Source of the DNA: Acidobacteriota bacterium
GTDB taxonomy: Bacteria; Acidobacteriota; Terriglobia; Acidiferrales; UBA7541
Direction of reading: 5' to 3'
NCBI GenBank assembly: GCA_013289855.1
Contig: JABCZD010000002.1
Coordinates: forward strand, 248,001-312,000
Length of the DNA: 64,000 nt
Below the pieces are notes generated by a model. The model ran no database searches. It saw only the letters and a list, made by a program, of their open reading frames with translations, and was not told the DNA's origin. Below, one piece after another: positions 28,576 through 37,664 of the stretch (the stretch's first letter is position 1; the number at the start of each line of letters is the position of its first letter). The position numbers and the translations under genes are program-made.

Positions 28576-28611
28576 GCGTCTGATTGACGATCGCCAGAAA
28601 ACTCACATCGC

Positions 28612-29619
28612 ATGAACCGCACAACGCCACAGGAAACGAAAGTAGTCATCTGTGCCTGGCATCCGTTTACGGAATGGCAGGCCAAGCCGCTCGTCGCTGA
28701 AACGCTCCGCCGCCGCTGGCCGGAAATGCAAGTCGTCCACGCCCCCACATTCGCCGAACTTCCGCCCGCACTTCCCGACGCTGATATTTTCGTCGGCGCC
28801 ATTCTGCGGCCGAACCAGTTTCAACTCGCTAAAAAACTAAAGTGGATTCATTCCACGTCTGCGGGTGTCGGTCAACTGACCTATCCGGAACTGGTGGCCT
28901 CGGGAATCCTAGTCACCAACGCCAGCGGCGTATTTTCCGTTCCCATGGCCGAACACACCATCGGCTTGCTGCTGGCCCTGGCGCGGAATTTCCCCGATTG
29001 TGCGCGCCAGCAGGATCAGAAAATCTGGTCGCAGCAAGCCTTGTGGGACAAACCGCAGCACTTGACTGAACTAAACGGCGCGACGCTGGTAATTGTGGGC
29101 TTCGGCTCGATCGGGCGAGAAATTGCCAGGCGTGCCACCGCGCTCGAAATGCAGGTCATCGGCGTAACTCGCTCAGGCCAAGGCGACGCAACACACGCGC
29201 AAAGAATTGTCTCGATCGAACATCTCGATGAGGTTCTACCTCAAGCGGATTACACAGTCGTAGCGGTGCCCGAGACCGGCGAGACCAAACATCTTTTCGA
29301 CGAGAAGCGCATCAGCAAAATGAAGCGTGGCGCAAGATTGATTAACTTAGGACGCGGTTCCGCAATTGACGAGGCGGCCCTAGTGCGCGCTCTTGAGTGT
29401 GGACTGCTGGGCGGCGCGGCGCTGGACGTCGCCGACGCCGAACCGCTGCCCGCCGAGAGTCCCCTCTGGAACGCGCCAAACCTCTTAATCACCCCGCACA
29501 CCAGCGCCATCAGCAGCCGTCTGTGGCAGCGTGAAACCGACTTAATCGTTCATCTTCTTGAGCAATGGTTCGCCGGAAAAGAACTGTCTAACCGCGTCGA
29601 TCTGAAAAAAGGCTATTAA
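28612..29619 (+). CDS. D-2-hydroxyacid dehydrogenase
   Basis: NAD(P)-dependent oxidoreductase of the D-isomer family, 335 residues. Seen: the nucleotide-binding GFGSIGREIARR, the catalytic Arg/Glu region NLGRGSAIDEAALVRALECG, and the catalytic His in ITPHTSAIS. N-terminal residues FTEWQAKPLVAETLRRRWP are family-like. Hydroxypyruvate, glyoxylate or a similar substrate is possible but cannot be read from the sequence. It lies 64 bases after gpmI and its end overlaps the convergent VWFA gene by four bases. Confidence 0.88.
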   Translation: MNRTTPQETKVVICAWHPFTEWQAKPLVAETLRRRWPEMQVVHAPTFAELPPALPDADIFVGAILRPNQFQLAKKLKWIHSTSAGVGQLTYPELVASGILVTNASGVFSVPMAEHTIGLLLALARNFPDCARQQDQKIWSQQALWDKPQHLTELNGATLVIVGFGSIGREIARRATALEMQVIGVTRSGQGDATHAQRIVSIEHLDEVLPQADYTVVAVPETGETKHLFDEKRISKMKRGARLINLGRGSAIDEAALVRALECGLLGGAALDVADAEPLPAESPLWNAPNLLITPHTSAISSRLWQRETDLIVHLLEQWFAGKELSNRVDLKKGY

Positions 29620-30701
29620 TCCCCCACGCCGCTCTTGGGTGCCTGATAACCCTCGCGCGCATACACCACATACTTCTGCTTCTTGCCCTTCTGATCCAGC
29701 ACTGTCAAAGGCCCGCCGTCCGGCGCCACTAGCTCCACTTTAATCTTGTGAAATTTCCCATCGTTCCCGTTCGTCGGCGTATACGACAAATTGTACTGAT
29801 GCCGCAGAAAGCTCGCTACTGTTTGGAAAATCCCCGGAATTTCGCCGTCAAACTGCGGAAACCACGCGAATCCCCCCGTCATCGACGAAAACGTCTTCAG
29901 CTCATTTTCCGCCTGCAAAAAATTGATTTCGGAGCTCCGCGATCCGCGCAACTCCTGCATATTCGTGAATACTTTCCCCAGTCCCACGCAGAAGATGGGT
30001 ACATCGCTCTGCCGCAGCTGTTTATAGGTCTGGTCCAGCGTATGTTTCGAAAACGTGTCGATGCCACTGGCCAATAGCAGGATGGATTTCTTGCCCTTCA
30101 CGTCCTTCAAGCGATCCGTGGTTTCCAGCAGCGCGTCGAAGACGTTCGATTCGCTGAACCCTGGGAAATACAGATGATAGACGGCGTTGCGCACTTCGTT
30201 TTTATCCTGTGTGAAGTCCACTTCCAGCCGCGTCTTCATGTCAAAAGTCTCGAGCGCGACCCAGTCTTTCGGCAACAGGTTCGGGAACAACGCCTCCGCC
30301 CAATACTTGGCGTAGTACGCGAAAAATCCCTGGGCGCGCGCGCTGAATTCCATCACGATCACCATGGTGATGGGCGAATCGCCGGCGCTGAATCCGGTGA
30401 TGGTCTGCGGCACGCCATCGTCGGTGATTTTGAAATTTTCTTTTTTGAGCCCCATCACCAGGTCGCCATGCTGCGTGGCGGCCACCGCATCCACGGTAAC
30501 GATCGGCGCCTCCACCGAAATAGTCACGCCGGATTCCTGCTTGGGCGGCGGAGGGGGCGGAGTCTGGCTCGGAGCGTTTTGCGGCGGTTGCGCGCCACCC
30601 TGCGCTCCCGCGGGCGCTTGCCCGCGAAGGCTCGCGGTAGCCACCACACAGATTGTAGCCAGCAACATCGCGGCCAATATTCGATTAAAGACGGCTCTCA
30701 T
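29616..30701 (-). CDS. Secreted VWFA-related domain protein
   Basis: About 361 residues from the ATG at 30701, five bases after AAAGGG; a GTG two codons upstream is also possible. A signal peptide (about 1-28) is followed by a Pro/Gln-rich linker and the VWFA-related domain typical of Acidobacteriota. The segment VTVDAVAATQHGDLVMGLKK is the family's opening strand. The usual MIDAS DxSxS position reads VIVMEFSARAQG, so the first Asp is Glu and the second Ser is Arg. Later strands (KSILLLASGIDTFS, VPIFCVGLGKV) and YNLSYTPTNGNDGKFHKIKV are typical. Role unknown; many of these genes occur per genome in this phylum. Confidence 0.88.
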   Translation of the reverse strand: MRAVFNRILAAMLLATICVVATASLRGQAPAGAQGGAQPPQNAPSQTPPPPPPKQESGVTISVEAPIVTVDAVAATQHGDLVMGLKKENFKITDDGVPQTITGFSAGDSPITMVIVMEFSARAQGFFAYYAKYWAEALFPNLLPKDWVALETFDMKTRLEVDFTQDKNEVRNAVYHLYFPGFSESNVFDALLETTDRLKDVKGKKSILLLASGIDTFSKHTLDQTYKQLRQSDVPIFCVGLGKVFTNMQELRGSRSSEINFLQAENELKTFSSMTGGFAWFPQFDGEIPGIFQTVASFLRHQYNLSYTPTNGNDGKFHKIKVELVAPDGGPLTVLDQKGKKQKYVVYAREGYQAPKSGVGD

Positions 30702-31056
30702 GCGCACCCTTTCGCACCACTTGCCGCTGCATTATTCGAGACACCTGCAATAACTTGTCAACCACACCTCAACGGTACTACTGCGCTTTAGACCACATTA
30801 TCTTAACTCCGGTTTCACACGCTGCCCCAAAATACGCCCCCTCTTGAGCTCGTCGGAACCCCGCCGCACGCGCCTGCAGCGCCCCCAAAATCGTGCCAAA
30901 ACCACCCGTTGAAGTTACGCAACGTCCGCGCACGCCCCCGGCCAGGCCGTAATATCCGCGTGCTAGTATGAAGCACATTCCCTGCAAAACGTTTGCTGGG
31001 ATGATTTTGCCCGGGCGCTGCGCGAAGCAAAAATACCAAAGAGCGAGGGTTGATTC
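30702..31056. other. Divergent intergenic region
   Basis: About 355 bases between the VWFA-type and M20 genes. Expected to hold the promoters of both. I see no palindrome, no small gene and no confident promoter pair. Confidence 0.4.
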
Positions 31057-32568
31057 GTGAACTGCAGACCAAGAGTGTGGAAACTGGTCCCCTTACTACC
31101 GATCGCGGGGCTGCTCGCGCTGTTTCTGGCCGCAGCCGCGCCGCTCTGGGCGCAGGCGGTTACCGGCCCGGGGATTCCAGCGAATACGCCTCCCAACCGT
31201 CCGATGTCCCCCGCGGCCGCGCCGCAAGTCGGAGGAACCACCGTGCTGGCCCAAGAAGCGCAAGGCTGGCTCACCGACCTGATCAAAATTAATACCTCAA
31301 ATCCACCGGGCGGCGAAGAACCCGCTGCGAAATACGTCGCCGCGGTTCTGCAAAAAGAAGGCCTGACACCAGAAATTCTGGAAATCGCACCGGGACGCAG
31401 CGCCGTCGTCGCGCGTCTGCGCAGCGCGGCCATGGCGGATCCTTCCAAAGCACTGCTGTTGGTCGCGCACCTCGACGTGGTCCCCGCCGATAAATCTCGC
31501 TGGACCGTCGATCCCTTCGGCGGCGTCGTCAAAGACGGCTACATCTACGGCCGCGGCACCATCGACGATAAAGGTATGCTGGCCGCCAATCTCGCTGCCT
31601 TTATCGCTCTGAAACGCTCCGCAGCGCGCCTCAATCGCGATGTCATTTTTCTCGCCACCGCCGACGAGGAAACCAGCGGCGACGCCAGCATTCGCGTCCT
31701 CGCTCTCAAGTATTGGGACAAATTCGCCGCCGGCTTTGCCATCAACGAAGGCGGCAACGTGTTCATGAAAAATGGTCGAGTGCAGTACATCGGGCTGCAA
31801 GTCAGCGAAAAGGTCGCCTCAAATATCACCGTCATTGCCAAAGGCGCGGCCGGCCACGCGTCGCAACCCACCAAAGATAACGCCGTGGTGCATCTAGCTG
31901 CCGCCGTCAACAATATCGGAAACTATACTGCTCCGGTGCGTTTCACCAGCGTCGTGCGCCGTTACTTTGAAGGCTTGGCCCCGCTAGAAGACGACGAAAT
32001 CGGCAAATGGATGCGTTCGCTCGACACTCCGGACCGCGGCGAGCATGCCCAACGCGTGATTTCCGACGCCAGCCCGCTGTGGAACGCCATGCTGCGCGAC
32101 ACTATCGCCCCTACCATGCTCAATGCCGGTTCCGCGCGCAACGTGATTCCCGGCGAAGCCCGCGCCAATCTCAACGTCCGCCTGCTCCCCGGCGACACCA
32201 TCAACACCGTTGTTAGCGACCTCGAAAAACTGGTCAACGACCCGCAGGTGCGTCTCGAAGTCCTTCCTAACGCTGGTTTGGCCGCGCCGGATTCTTCGCT
32301 TGAAAATGATTTTTACGCCACAATCGGCCGCGTCGCCACCCGCGAATTTGGCGGCGCGCCTACGCTTCCTTTTCAGTCCACCTGGGCCACCGATTCTTCG
32401 CAGCTGCGGCTGCACAATGTGCAAGCCTATGGATTGGTGCCTTTTCCCTTGTCCGACGAAGACTTAAAGCGCATGCACGGTGACGACGAACGCATCCCTA
32501 TCACATCCTTTGTCAAGGGCGTCGACGTGCTCACCAAAATTGTCGCGGAGTTTGCCGCCACGCGATAA
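31057..32568 (+). CDS. Exported M20-family metallopeptidase
   Basis: A di-zinc amidohydrolase/peptidase of 503 residues, starting at GTG 31057, seven bases after GAGGG. The signal peptide (to about residue 33, APLWAQA) exports it. Metal and catalytic motifs: VAHLDVVPAD (ligand His and catalytic Asp), GRGTIDDKGM (bridging Asp), TADEETSGD (catalytic and ligand Glu), and the lid domain with GAAGHASQP and ending PFPLSDEDLKRMHGDDERI, where the last His is a ligand. It is a carboxypeptidase or dipeptidase-type enzyme; substrate unknown. pyk follows at 71 bases. Confidence 0.93.
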   Translation: MNCRPRVWKLVPLLPIAGLLALFLAAAAPLWAQAVTGPGIPANTPPNRPMSPAAAPQVGGTTVLAQEAQGWLTDLIKINTSNPPGGEEPAAKYVAAVLQKEGLTPEILEIAPGRSAVVARLRSAAMADPSKALLLVAHLDVVPADKSRWTVDPFGGVVKDGYIYGRGTIDDKGMLAANLAAFIALKRSAARLNRDVIFLATADEETSGDASIRVLALKYWDKFAAGFAINEGGNVFMKNGRVQYIGLQVSEKVASNITVIAKGAAGHASQPTKDNAVVHLAAAVNNIGNYTAPVRFTSVVRRYFEGLAPLEDDEIGKWMRSLDTPDRGEHAQRVISDASPLWNAMLRDTIAPTMLNAGSARNVIPGEARANLNVRLLPGDTINTVVSDLEKLVNDPQVRLEVLPNAGLAAPDSSLENDFYATIGRVATREFGGAPTLPFQSTWATDSSQLRLHNVQAYGLVPFPLSDEDLKRMHGDDERIPITSFVKGVDVLTKIVAEFAATR

Positions 32569-32639
32569 GCAAAACCAAGTAAAGTAAGTATTGCGTTGTG
32601 CGCGAACCATCGACGCCAGTTGTCCCGGCGAAACTTCGT

Positions 32640-34070
32640 ATGCCCTTCAGACATTCTAAAATCGTCTGCACCATCGGCCCTGCAAGCCGCTCTCCGAAAA
32701 TCATGGAACGCCTTTTGCGCGCCGGTATGGACGTAGCGCGCCTCAATTTTTCCCACAGCTCCCATGACGAGCATGCCAAAAGCATCGTCGCCCTACGTGC
32801 GTTGGCCATCAAGCTCGAAAAGCCCATCGCCATTCTTGCCGACCTGCAGGGCCCGAAAATCCGCACCGGAGTGCTCGCCGGCAGCGAGCCGGTGATTCTG
32901 CGCGCTGGCCAGAAGTTCACCATCACCACCGCAAAAATTCTTGGCGATTCCACGCGCGTGAACACCACGTTTCTGCCCTTGCCCAGGGAAGTCAGCCGTG
33001 GCGCCCGCATTTTGCTTTCTGACGGCTTGATCGAGTTGCGCGTGCTGCAGGTTCGCGGGCAGGAAGTAATTTGCGAAGTCGTGAACGGCGGCGCACTCGG
33101 CGAGCACAAGGGCATTAACCTTCCCGGCGTGCGTTTGCGCGTCCCGGCGCTCACCCCCAAAGACCGCCAGGATTTGGCCTTCGCGCTCAAGCAGGAAGTA
33201 AATTACATCGCCGTCAGCTTTGTGCGCCGTCCCGAGGACGTGCTCCTCGCCAAATCGCTCATCAAGCGCGGCGGGTATGACACTCCGGTCATCGCCAAAC
33301 TCGAAAAGCCCGAAGCCATCGAGAATCTCGATGGCATTCTGCGCTCCGCCGACGCCGTAATGGTCGCCCGCGGCGACCTCGGCGTCGAAATGAACCCCGA
33401 GCGCGTTCCCGTCGTCCAGAAAATGATCATCGCGCGCGCCCGCGAATTTCGCCGCCCGGTCATTACTGCCACGCAAATGCTCGAATCCATGACGGAAAAT
33501 CCCCGCCCCACGCGCGCCGAAGCCTCCGACGTCGCCAACGCCATCTTCGATGGCTCCGACGCCGTGATGCTTTCCGCCGAAACCGCTTCCGGAAAATATC
33601 CCGTGGAAGCCGTCAGCATGATGGCCCGCATCATTGAAGAAGCCGAAGGCAGCATCCGCGAATTCCCGCAGCCCAGCAGCGTTCAGGAAAAATTAAAAGT
33701 AGCGGAAAGCGTTGCCGAACTGGTCTGTCACGCCAGCCGTGAACTAAACATGAAGGTGATCGCCGTTTTCACCCACAGCGGCTTCACTGCGCGCCTGGTC
33801 TCGCGCTACCGCCCGCTCGTTCCCATCGTGGCATTTTCTCCCGTGGCCGAAACGCGCCGCCGTATGGCTCTCATCTGGGGCGTAATGCCGCGCAACATTT
33901 CCGACGTCCGCAAAATCGATGGCCTCGCCGCCATCGCCGAAAAACGCCTCCTCGAAGAAAAATTAGTTCGCAAAGGCGACGTCATCGGCATCGTAGCCGG
34001 CAGTCCCATGGGCGTCCGCGGCACGACCAACTTCATGAAGTTCCACGTAATCGGCGCCACGCAAGCCTAG
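32640..34070 (+). CDS. pyk: Pyruvate kinase
   Basis: Phosphoenolpyruvate + ADP to pyruvate + ATP. 476 residues from ATG 32640 (MPFRHSKIVCTIGPASRSPK), the family N-terminus; a GTG 14 codons upstream is an alternative. Seen: the catalytic barrel with RLNFSHSSH, ADLQGPKIRTG, the metal ligands and catalytic Lys around VIAKLEKPEAIENLD and MVARGDLGVEM, ATQMLESM, the active-site SDAVMLSAETASGKYPVEAV, and the C-terminal allosteric domain (AVFTHSGFTARL to VRGTTNFMKFH). A hairpin at 34086-34103 lies just after the stop. Confidence 0.97.
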   Translation: MPFRHSKIVCTIGPASRSPKIMERLLRAGMDVARLNFSHSSHDEHAKSIVALRALAIKLEKPIAILADLQGPKIRTGVLAGSEPVILRAGQKFTITTAKILGDSTRVNTTFLPLPREVSRGARILLSDGLIELRVLQVRGQEVICEVVNGGALGEHKGINLPGVRLRVPALTPKDRQDLAFALKQEVNYIAVSFVRRPEDVLLAKSLIKRGGYDTPVIAKLEKPEAIENLDGILRSADAVMVARGDLGVEMNPERVPVVQKMIIARAREFRRPVITATQMLESMTENPRPTRAEASDVANAIFDGSDAVMLSAETASGKYPVEAVSMMARIIEEAEGSIREFPQPSSVQEKLKVAESVAELVCHASRELNMKVIAVFTHSGFTARLVSRYRPLVPIVAFSPVAETRRRMALIWGVMPRNISDVRKIDGLAAIAEKRLLEEKLVRKGDVIGIVAGSPMGVRGTTNFMKFHVIGATQA

Positions 34071-34085
34071 ACGGTCGTTGTAGCG

Positions 34086-34103
34086 GCCGCCTTCTGAGGC
34101 GGT
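34086..34103. repeat. Short hairpin after pyk
   Basis: GCCGCCT (34086-34092) pairs with AGGCGGT (34097-34103), one G-U pair. REP-like; may also act as the pyk terminator, although there is no T-run. Confidence 0.4.
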
Positions 34104-34182
34104 CGCCTTTGCAGTGTCAGCGAGGACACGATCAATTCCGATTCCGCCAGATTTTGTACCTTCGGAGAAAATACCTTGTTCT

Positions 34183-35385
34183 TCAGAAATCTTCCTTAAG
34201 CATGGGAGTTAACGGGGTTTGATGATCTTGATTGAAACTAATACCAAACGGATGGTCTACCGCAGGGCATGCAGCTCGCGTAAAGATGACAGACACCCTG
34301 AAGTCGCGGTAGGATTCTGAACTAACGCACATACTCATTCCGTGCCCTATCCATGCGTTTTCGTAGTGTGTGATCTCCATAGCGCCGCAACTGGTACGGA
34401 TGGAAGCGCCACCGATATCTTTTCCTCTCGCACGGGCAGGCACCAGCTCCTCTAAAATTTCGGCTACAGTTTCCGAATTCATGTACTTGGACATACCTCG
34501 ATGAATGAGCGTTTCAGTCGGTTGAAATTGCGCCTGGCAGGCGCGGTGGTCCGAGCCAAGCTGCATGGTAAGACTAATTCCGGGCCGAACTTCGAAGGCC
34601 TCCATTTCGGAAGTATTCATTTTGTAGCCAACGGGAAGTTCGAAGAGCGTTGGGTCAGGCTCGATTCTTTTAATGCCCGTGACTTCGGAGACGCTTTGCG
34701 CCCCGCTCCGAAAGTCCTTCGTAATTTTCAGCAATTGAAGCGACAAATCCTCCGAAGCCCACAGCTCGGTCTCGCTGATTGGTTTACCGTTCCATTCGCC
34801 GTCCTTTTCGGTCCCGAGCGTGGTGGTCTTCACACCTATTGTGAAGAACCCCTCCATCTCTCGGTTTCCGAGCTGTTCGACGCGCACATTCGCCGGAATC
34901 TTTGCGTCCGACCCTGGCAGAAATGGGGCTGGAAATGTCGTGCTACGCGGATCCGCCGGGCTTTCTCTGCCCAACTTCCACACTTCCGCCAAACGCCTTT
35001 CGATTTGCAATTGCAGCATGGTTCCGGCATCGCAATCAAGAATGCTCGCGACGGAGCCCATCCCCCAAGCTTCGGAATCCGCTTCCTCGTCCGTGAGACC
35101 GAGTTTCAGTTTCCTCATTCGATCCAAACCTTCCGGCGTGGGCATGCTGCGGGGCTCGAAACGAATTCGCCCCTTACTGTCGCGCGCCACGGTTTCCCGT
35201 ATCGTGAAGGGATAGGCACCGCTCCGCCCGTACTCGGCCGTGAACGGCTGCGAGGGAACCGCCGCGACCATATCAATACCCGTACAAGCCTTTCGAGGAG
35301 TTTGCGCGCGAGACGGTGCGCCGTGCTGCAAAGCAAACAGCACAATTGCGACGCGCAGCAAAATGTTCGGGATGGTTCGTCGCAT
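34183..35385 (-). CDS. Secreted protein of unknown function
   Basis: About 400 residues. ATG 35385 has AGGAGGT at 7 bases, a very strong site, and the N-terminus MRRTIPNILLRVAIVLFALQHGA is a signal peptide. The body contains GRIRFEPRSMPT, KTTTLGTEKDGEWNGKP and ELWASEDLSLQLLKI, a pattern seen in secreted Acidobacteriota proteins of unknown function. Six cysteines are spread over the mature part. The C-terminal 150 residues (SLTMQLGSDHRACQAQF and following) look like a separate domain. Stands alone, divergent from nothing in particular; no function can be given. Confidence 0.7.
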   Translation of the reverse strand: MRRTIPNILLRVAIVLFALQHGAPSRAQTPRKACTGIDMVAAVPSQPFTAEYGRSGAYPFTIRETVARDSKGRIRFEPRSMPTPEGLDRMRKLKLGLTDEEADSEAWGMGSVASILDCDAGTMLQLQIERRLAEVWKLGRESPADPRSTTFPAPFLPGSDAKIPANVRVEQLGNREMEGFFTIGVKTTTLGTEKDGEWNGKPISETELWASEDLSLQLLKITKDFRSGAQSVSEVTGIKRIEPDPTLFELPVGYKMNTSEMEAFEVRPGISLTMQLGSDHRACQAQFQPTETLIHRGMSKYMNSETVAEILEELVPARARGKDIGGASIRTSCGAMEITHYENAWIGHGMSMCVSSESYRDFRVSVIFTRAACPAVDHPFGISFNQDHQTPLTPMLKEDF

Positions 35386-35492
35386 CAGGAGCACCTCCTG
35401 CAGGCGGAGGCCAGTGTCGAAAGTCTATCTCGACTGGCCTGAACGTTGCCGAATAATTGTAGGAACCGCAAAGTAACGCAAAGGTTGCCGGT

Positions 35493-36614
35493 CTATTTTC
35501 CCTGCGGCGCATTCGCAAAGCGCAGCGGGCTGAAGCGCTCCCAATCGATCGTCACGCGCTGCATCGTAATCCATTCGCGAATCAGTTGCGCGGTAATCGG
35601 CGCGAGTAAAATCCCGCTGCGAAAATGTCCGGTAGCCATCAACAGACCGTTTAGATCAGTAGGACCAAGAATCGGCAAGTGGTCGGGCGTATCCGGCCGC
35701 AGACCGGCCCAGTGCTCCTCTATCTTTGCGTCGGCGAGAACCGGAATCACTTCAATCGCTGCGGCCAGCAACTTTGCCGCGCCGCCCGCTGTGGGAGTCT
35801 TCTCAAATCCCACATATTCCACGGTCGCCCCAGCGAGAATCCGTCCATCATTTCGCGGCACCAGATAAACATTCTCCGACCACACCACTCGCTGAATGTT
35901 TACCTCTGCCGAGCGCAACGCCACCATTTGTCCCTTCGCCGGACGCACCGGCGCATAATCCGCGACTCCTTCGATGCTGCCGCAAAAAGCTCCTGCGGCA
36001 ATCACCGTGAATTGCGCACTGATTTCTTCGTTCGCCAGCCCAAGCCCCACGCAGCGCGCGCCTTCGCGGCGAACGCTCGCCACGTCGCTGCTAGCGAAGA
36101 TCTCCACCCCGCTGCGCCGCGCCGCTTCCAGCACCGCGGGCGTAAGCGCGCGATTGTCCACCGAGCCTTCGTCCGGCCGCAGCACCGCGGCTTCCACCTC
36201 TTCGCTCAGCGAAGGCTCCAGTTTGCGCGCGTCGTCCCCAGAAAGTGGCTGCGCCCGCAAACCCAATCCGTGATGCAGTGCCACTACCGTGCTGAGCTCT
36301 TCGATGGCATGCCGCGATGAAAATGTTTCCAGTGTCCCATCCGGTCGAAATCCCACCCTCTGCCCGGAAAGCTCCTCTACTTCGCCCGCGAACGCGGAAT
36401 AGCGCGCCAAACTAGCCTGCCCCAGCTCCACCAGCGGCAGCATCGCCGTACTCTCCGGTGCGGGCGACAGAATCCCCGCCCCCGCCCAGGACGCCTCGCG
36501 CCCCGGCTCCCCAGCGTCAAACAAGCCCACACGCATCCCGGCCCGCGCCAGCTCCAGCGCGATGGCCGCGCCGATCAGTCCGCCGCCGGCAATCGCCACA
36601 TCAAAGCTCTTCAT
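35493..36614 (-). CDS. thiO: FAD-dependent glycine oxidase-type enzyme
   Basis: About 373 residues from the ATG at 36614 (MKSFDVAIAGGGLIGAAIAL), the usual DAO-family FAD-binding start; an upstream ATG at 36653 gives an unlikely 13-residue extension. Seen: GGGLIG, the EASWAGAGILSP loop, VIAAGAFCG, the substrate region VYLVPRNDGRILAGATVEYVGF, and the C-terminal HWAGLRPDTPDHLPILGP with GHFRSGILLAP. This matches glycine oxidase ThiO, which makes iminoglycine for thiazole synthesis. No thiG, thiS or thiC gene is near, so another D-amino-acid or glycine oxidase role cannot be excluded. Confidence 0.82.
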   Translation of the reverse strand: MKSFDVAIAGGGLIGAAIALELARAGMRVGLFDAGEPGREASWAGAGILSPAPESTAMLPLVELGQASLARYSAFAGEVEELSGQRVGFRPDGTLETFSSRHAIEELSTVVALHHGLGLRAQPLSGDDARKLEPSLSEEVEAAVLRPDEGSVDNRALTPAVLEAARRSGVEIFASSDVASVRREGARCVGLGLANEEISAQFTVIAAGAFCGSIEGVADYAPVRPAKGQMVALRSAEVNIQRVVWSENVYLVPRNDGRILAGATVEYVGFEKTPTAGGAAKLLAAAIEVIPVLADAKIEEHWAGLRPDTPDHLPILGPTDLNGLLMATGHFRSGILLAPITAQLIREWITMQRVTIDWERFSPLRFANAPQGK

Positions 36615-36736
36615 CGCCGCAGCCCCAAGATTTCCCTTGACTCCATTTTCCAAGTACTATACACTTACCTCTGTAGACAACCACGCCTCACACGCAACAC
36701 CACCCAAACACAAATCGAATCGTAAAAGACCTGTAG

Positions 36737-36764
36737 CGCAGGGCGCTTGCCTCTGAGCCCTGCG
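36737..36764. repeat. REP-like hairpin
   Basis: CGCAGGGC (36737-36744) pairs perfectly with GCCCTGCG (36757-36764). Confidence 0.55.
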
Positions 36765-36920
36765 GCCTTTACCAACCAAACGCCAATCAAACAGTATGAA
36801 TCTCCCGGATTGGCGCACGCCTCCCCCGGCGAACGGTCCGGAGATCGGAGAAGCAAGGGGGCAACCATATAGCTAACGAACGCCGCCGCTAACTCGTGCA
36901 AAATGAACGCTTGCACAACT

Positions 36921-36957
36921 GTTCATTCTAAAGCGCTTTAACTTCTTCAGAATGAAC
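36921..36957. promoter_or_regulatory. Operator-like inverted repeat with nested palindrome
   Basis: GTTCATTCT (36921-36929) pairs perfectly with AGAATGAAC (36949-36957). Between the arms lies the perfect palindrome AAAGCGCTTT (36930-36939). It is AT-richer than the surrounding DNA and unlike the REP families here. A binding site or structured RNA end is possible; no gene start is adjacent. Confidence 0.35.
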
Positions 36958-37049
36958 ACTTACAAAAAAAGGCCTAGTGGGGGCCCCCACCGGAGCCGGC
37001 TCAAGCGCATTCCACGCTTTCTCCCGGCTTCCATTCCCAAATCGGCAAC

Positions 37050-37661
37050 TCATTGCAAAGACTTGACTAACTCCTCGGCCAGCAATTGCGCCTTCCGCGC
37101 CAAGGTCTGCGCGCGCGTCCAATCGCCGATCGCGCTTGCTGCCCGCGCATCTGCCATGAACCCGGTAATCTTGGACTCCATATCCGTCTGCGCCGCGTTC
37201 AAGCTTTTCCCTTGCGCGGATCCCAGCCCCTTCTCTGCCGCCGCAAGGCTCGTGGTGGTCTCTTGCTGCGCCGTGGACGATTCCGCAGCGCTAAGCGACG
37301 GCGCCGCGACCGGCGATTGCGGTTTGCTCGGTTCCACCACCGCAGGTGGCGGCGCCACGGTCCGCGTACGCGGAGGCCGCACCGTCGCGGCAGGCGGAAA
37401 ATTCATGACCGGAGCGGGCAGTTCCAGCCGCAACTCGGGAGCGTCCTCTTCAGCGATATCCTTATCCAGCGCGGCAACTTCTGGAATGCGCGGGTGCACC
37501 ACGGAAGCGGTCGGCCACGGCAAAGTTGCGCGTTTGTGTTCCGCGCATCCGCCGGCCACAAGCCCCACAAACAGCATTCCCACCATAGCCGCTGAACGAA
37601 AGGACTGAGAGGGATTCACGCTTAGTAAAAGGTGTCGAGACCGGACTGGGTGGTCGGTCAT
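37050..37661 (-). CDS. Lipoprotein of the two-component operon
   Basis: About 203 residues. The ATG at 37661 lies three bases after the stop of the histidine kinase gene, so translation is probably coupled. A long basic n-region leads to MVGMLFVGLVAGGC, a lipobox with Cys at 39. The mature part has a Pro/Val-rich linker (VRPPRTRTVAPPPAVVEP) that would span the envelope, then a helical C-terminal domain (about 130-203) with AARKAQ-like amphipathic segments. Possibly a sensor accessory protein, since it is the third gene of the operon; this is inference from position. No family is recognised. Confidence 0.7.
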   Translation of the reverse strand: MTDHPVRSRHLLLSVNPSQSFRSAAMVGMLFVGLVAGGCAEHKRATLPWPTASVVHPRIPEVAALDKDIAEEDAPELRLELPAPVMNFPPAATVRPPRTRTVAPPPAVVEPSKPQSPVAAPSLSAAESSTAQQETTTSLAAAEKGLGSAQGKSLNAAQTDMESKITGFMADARAASAIGDWTRAQTLARKAQLLAEELVKSLQ

Positions 37662-37664
37662 GCG

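Larger units (their letters stand above)
36615..37049. other. Long non-coding spacer with palindromes
   Basis: About 435 bases with no credible gene. It holds a REP-like hairpin (36737-36764) and an operator-like inverted repeat (36921-36957). Confidence 0.5.

Noticed and set aside
36665..36916. Possible small minus-strand gene of about 83 codons in the 36.7-kb spacer
   Set aside because: It runs through the palindromic repeat, has no ribosome-binding site and an unusual composition.
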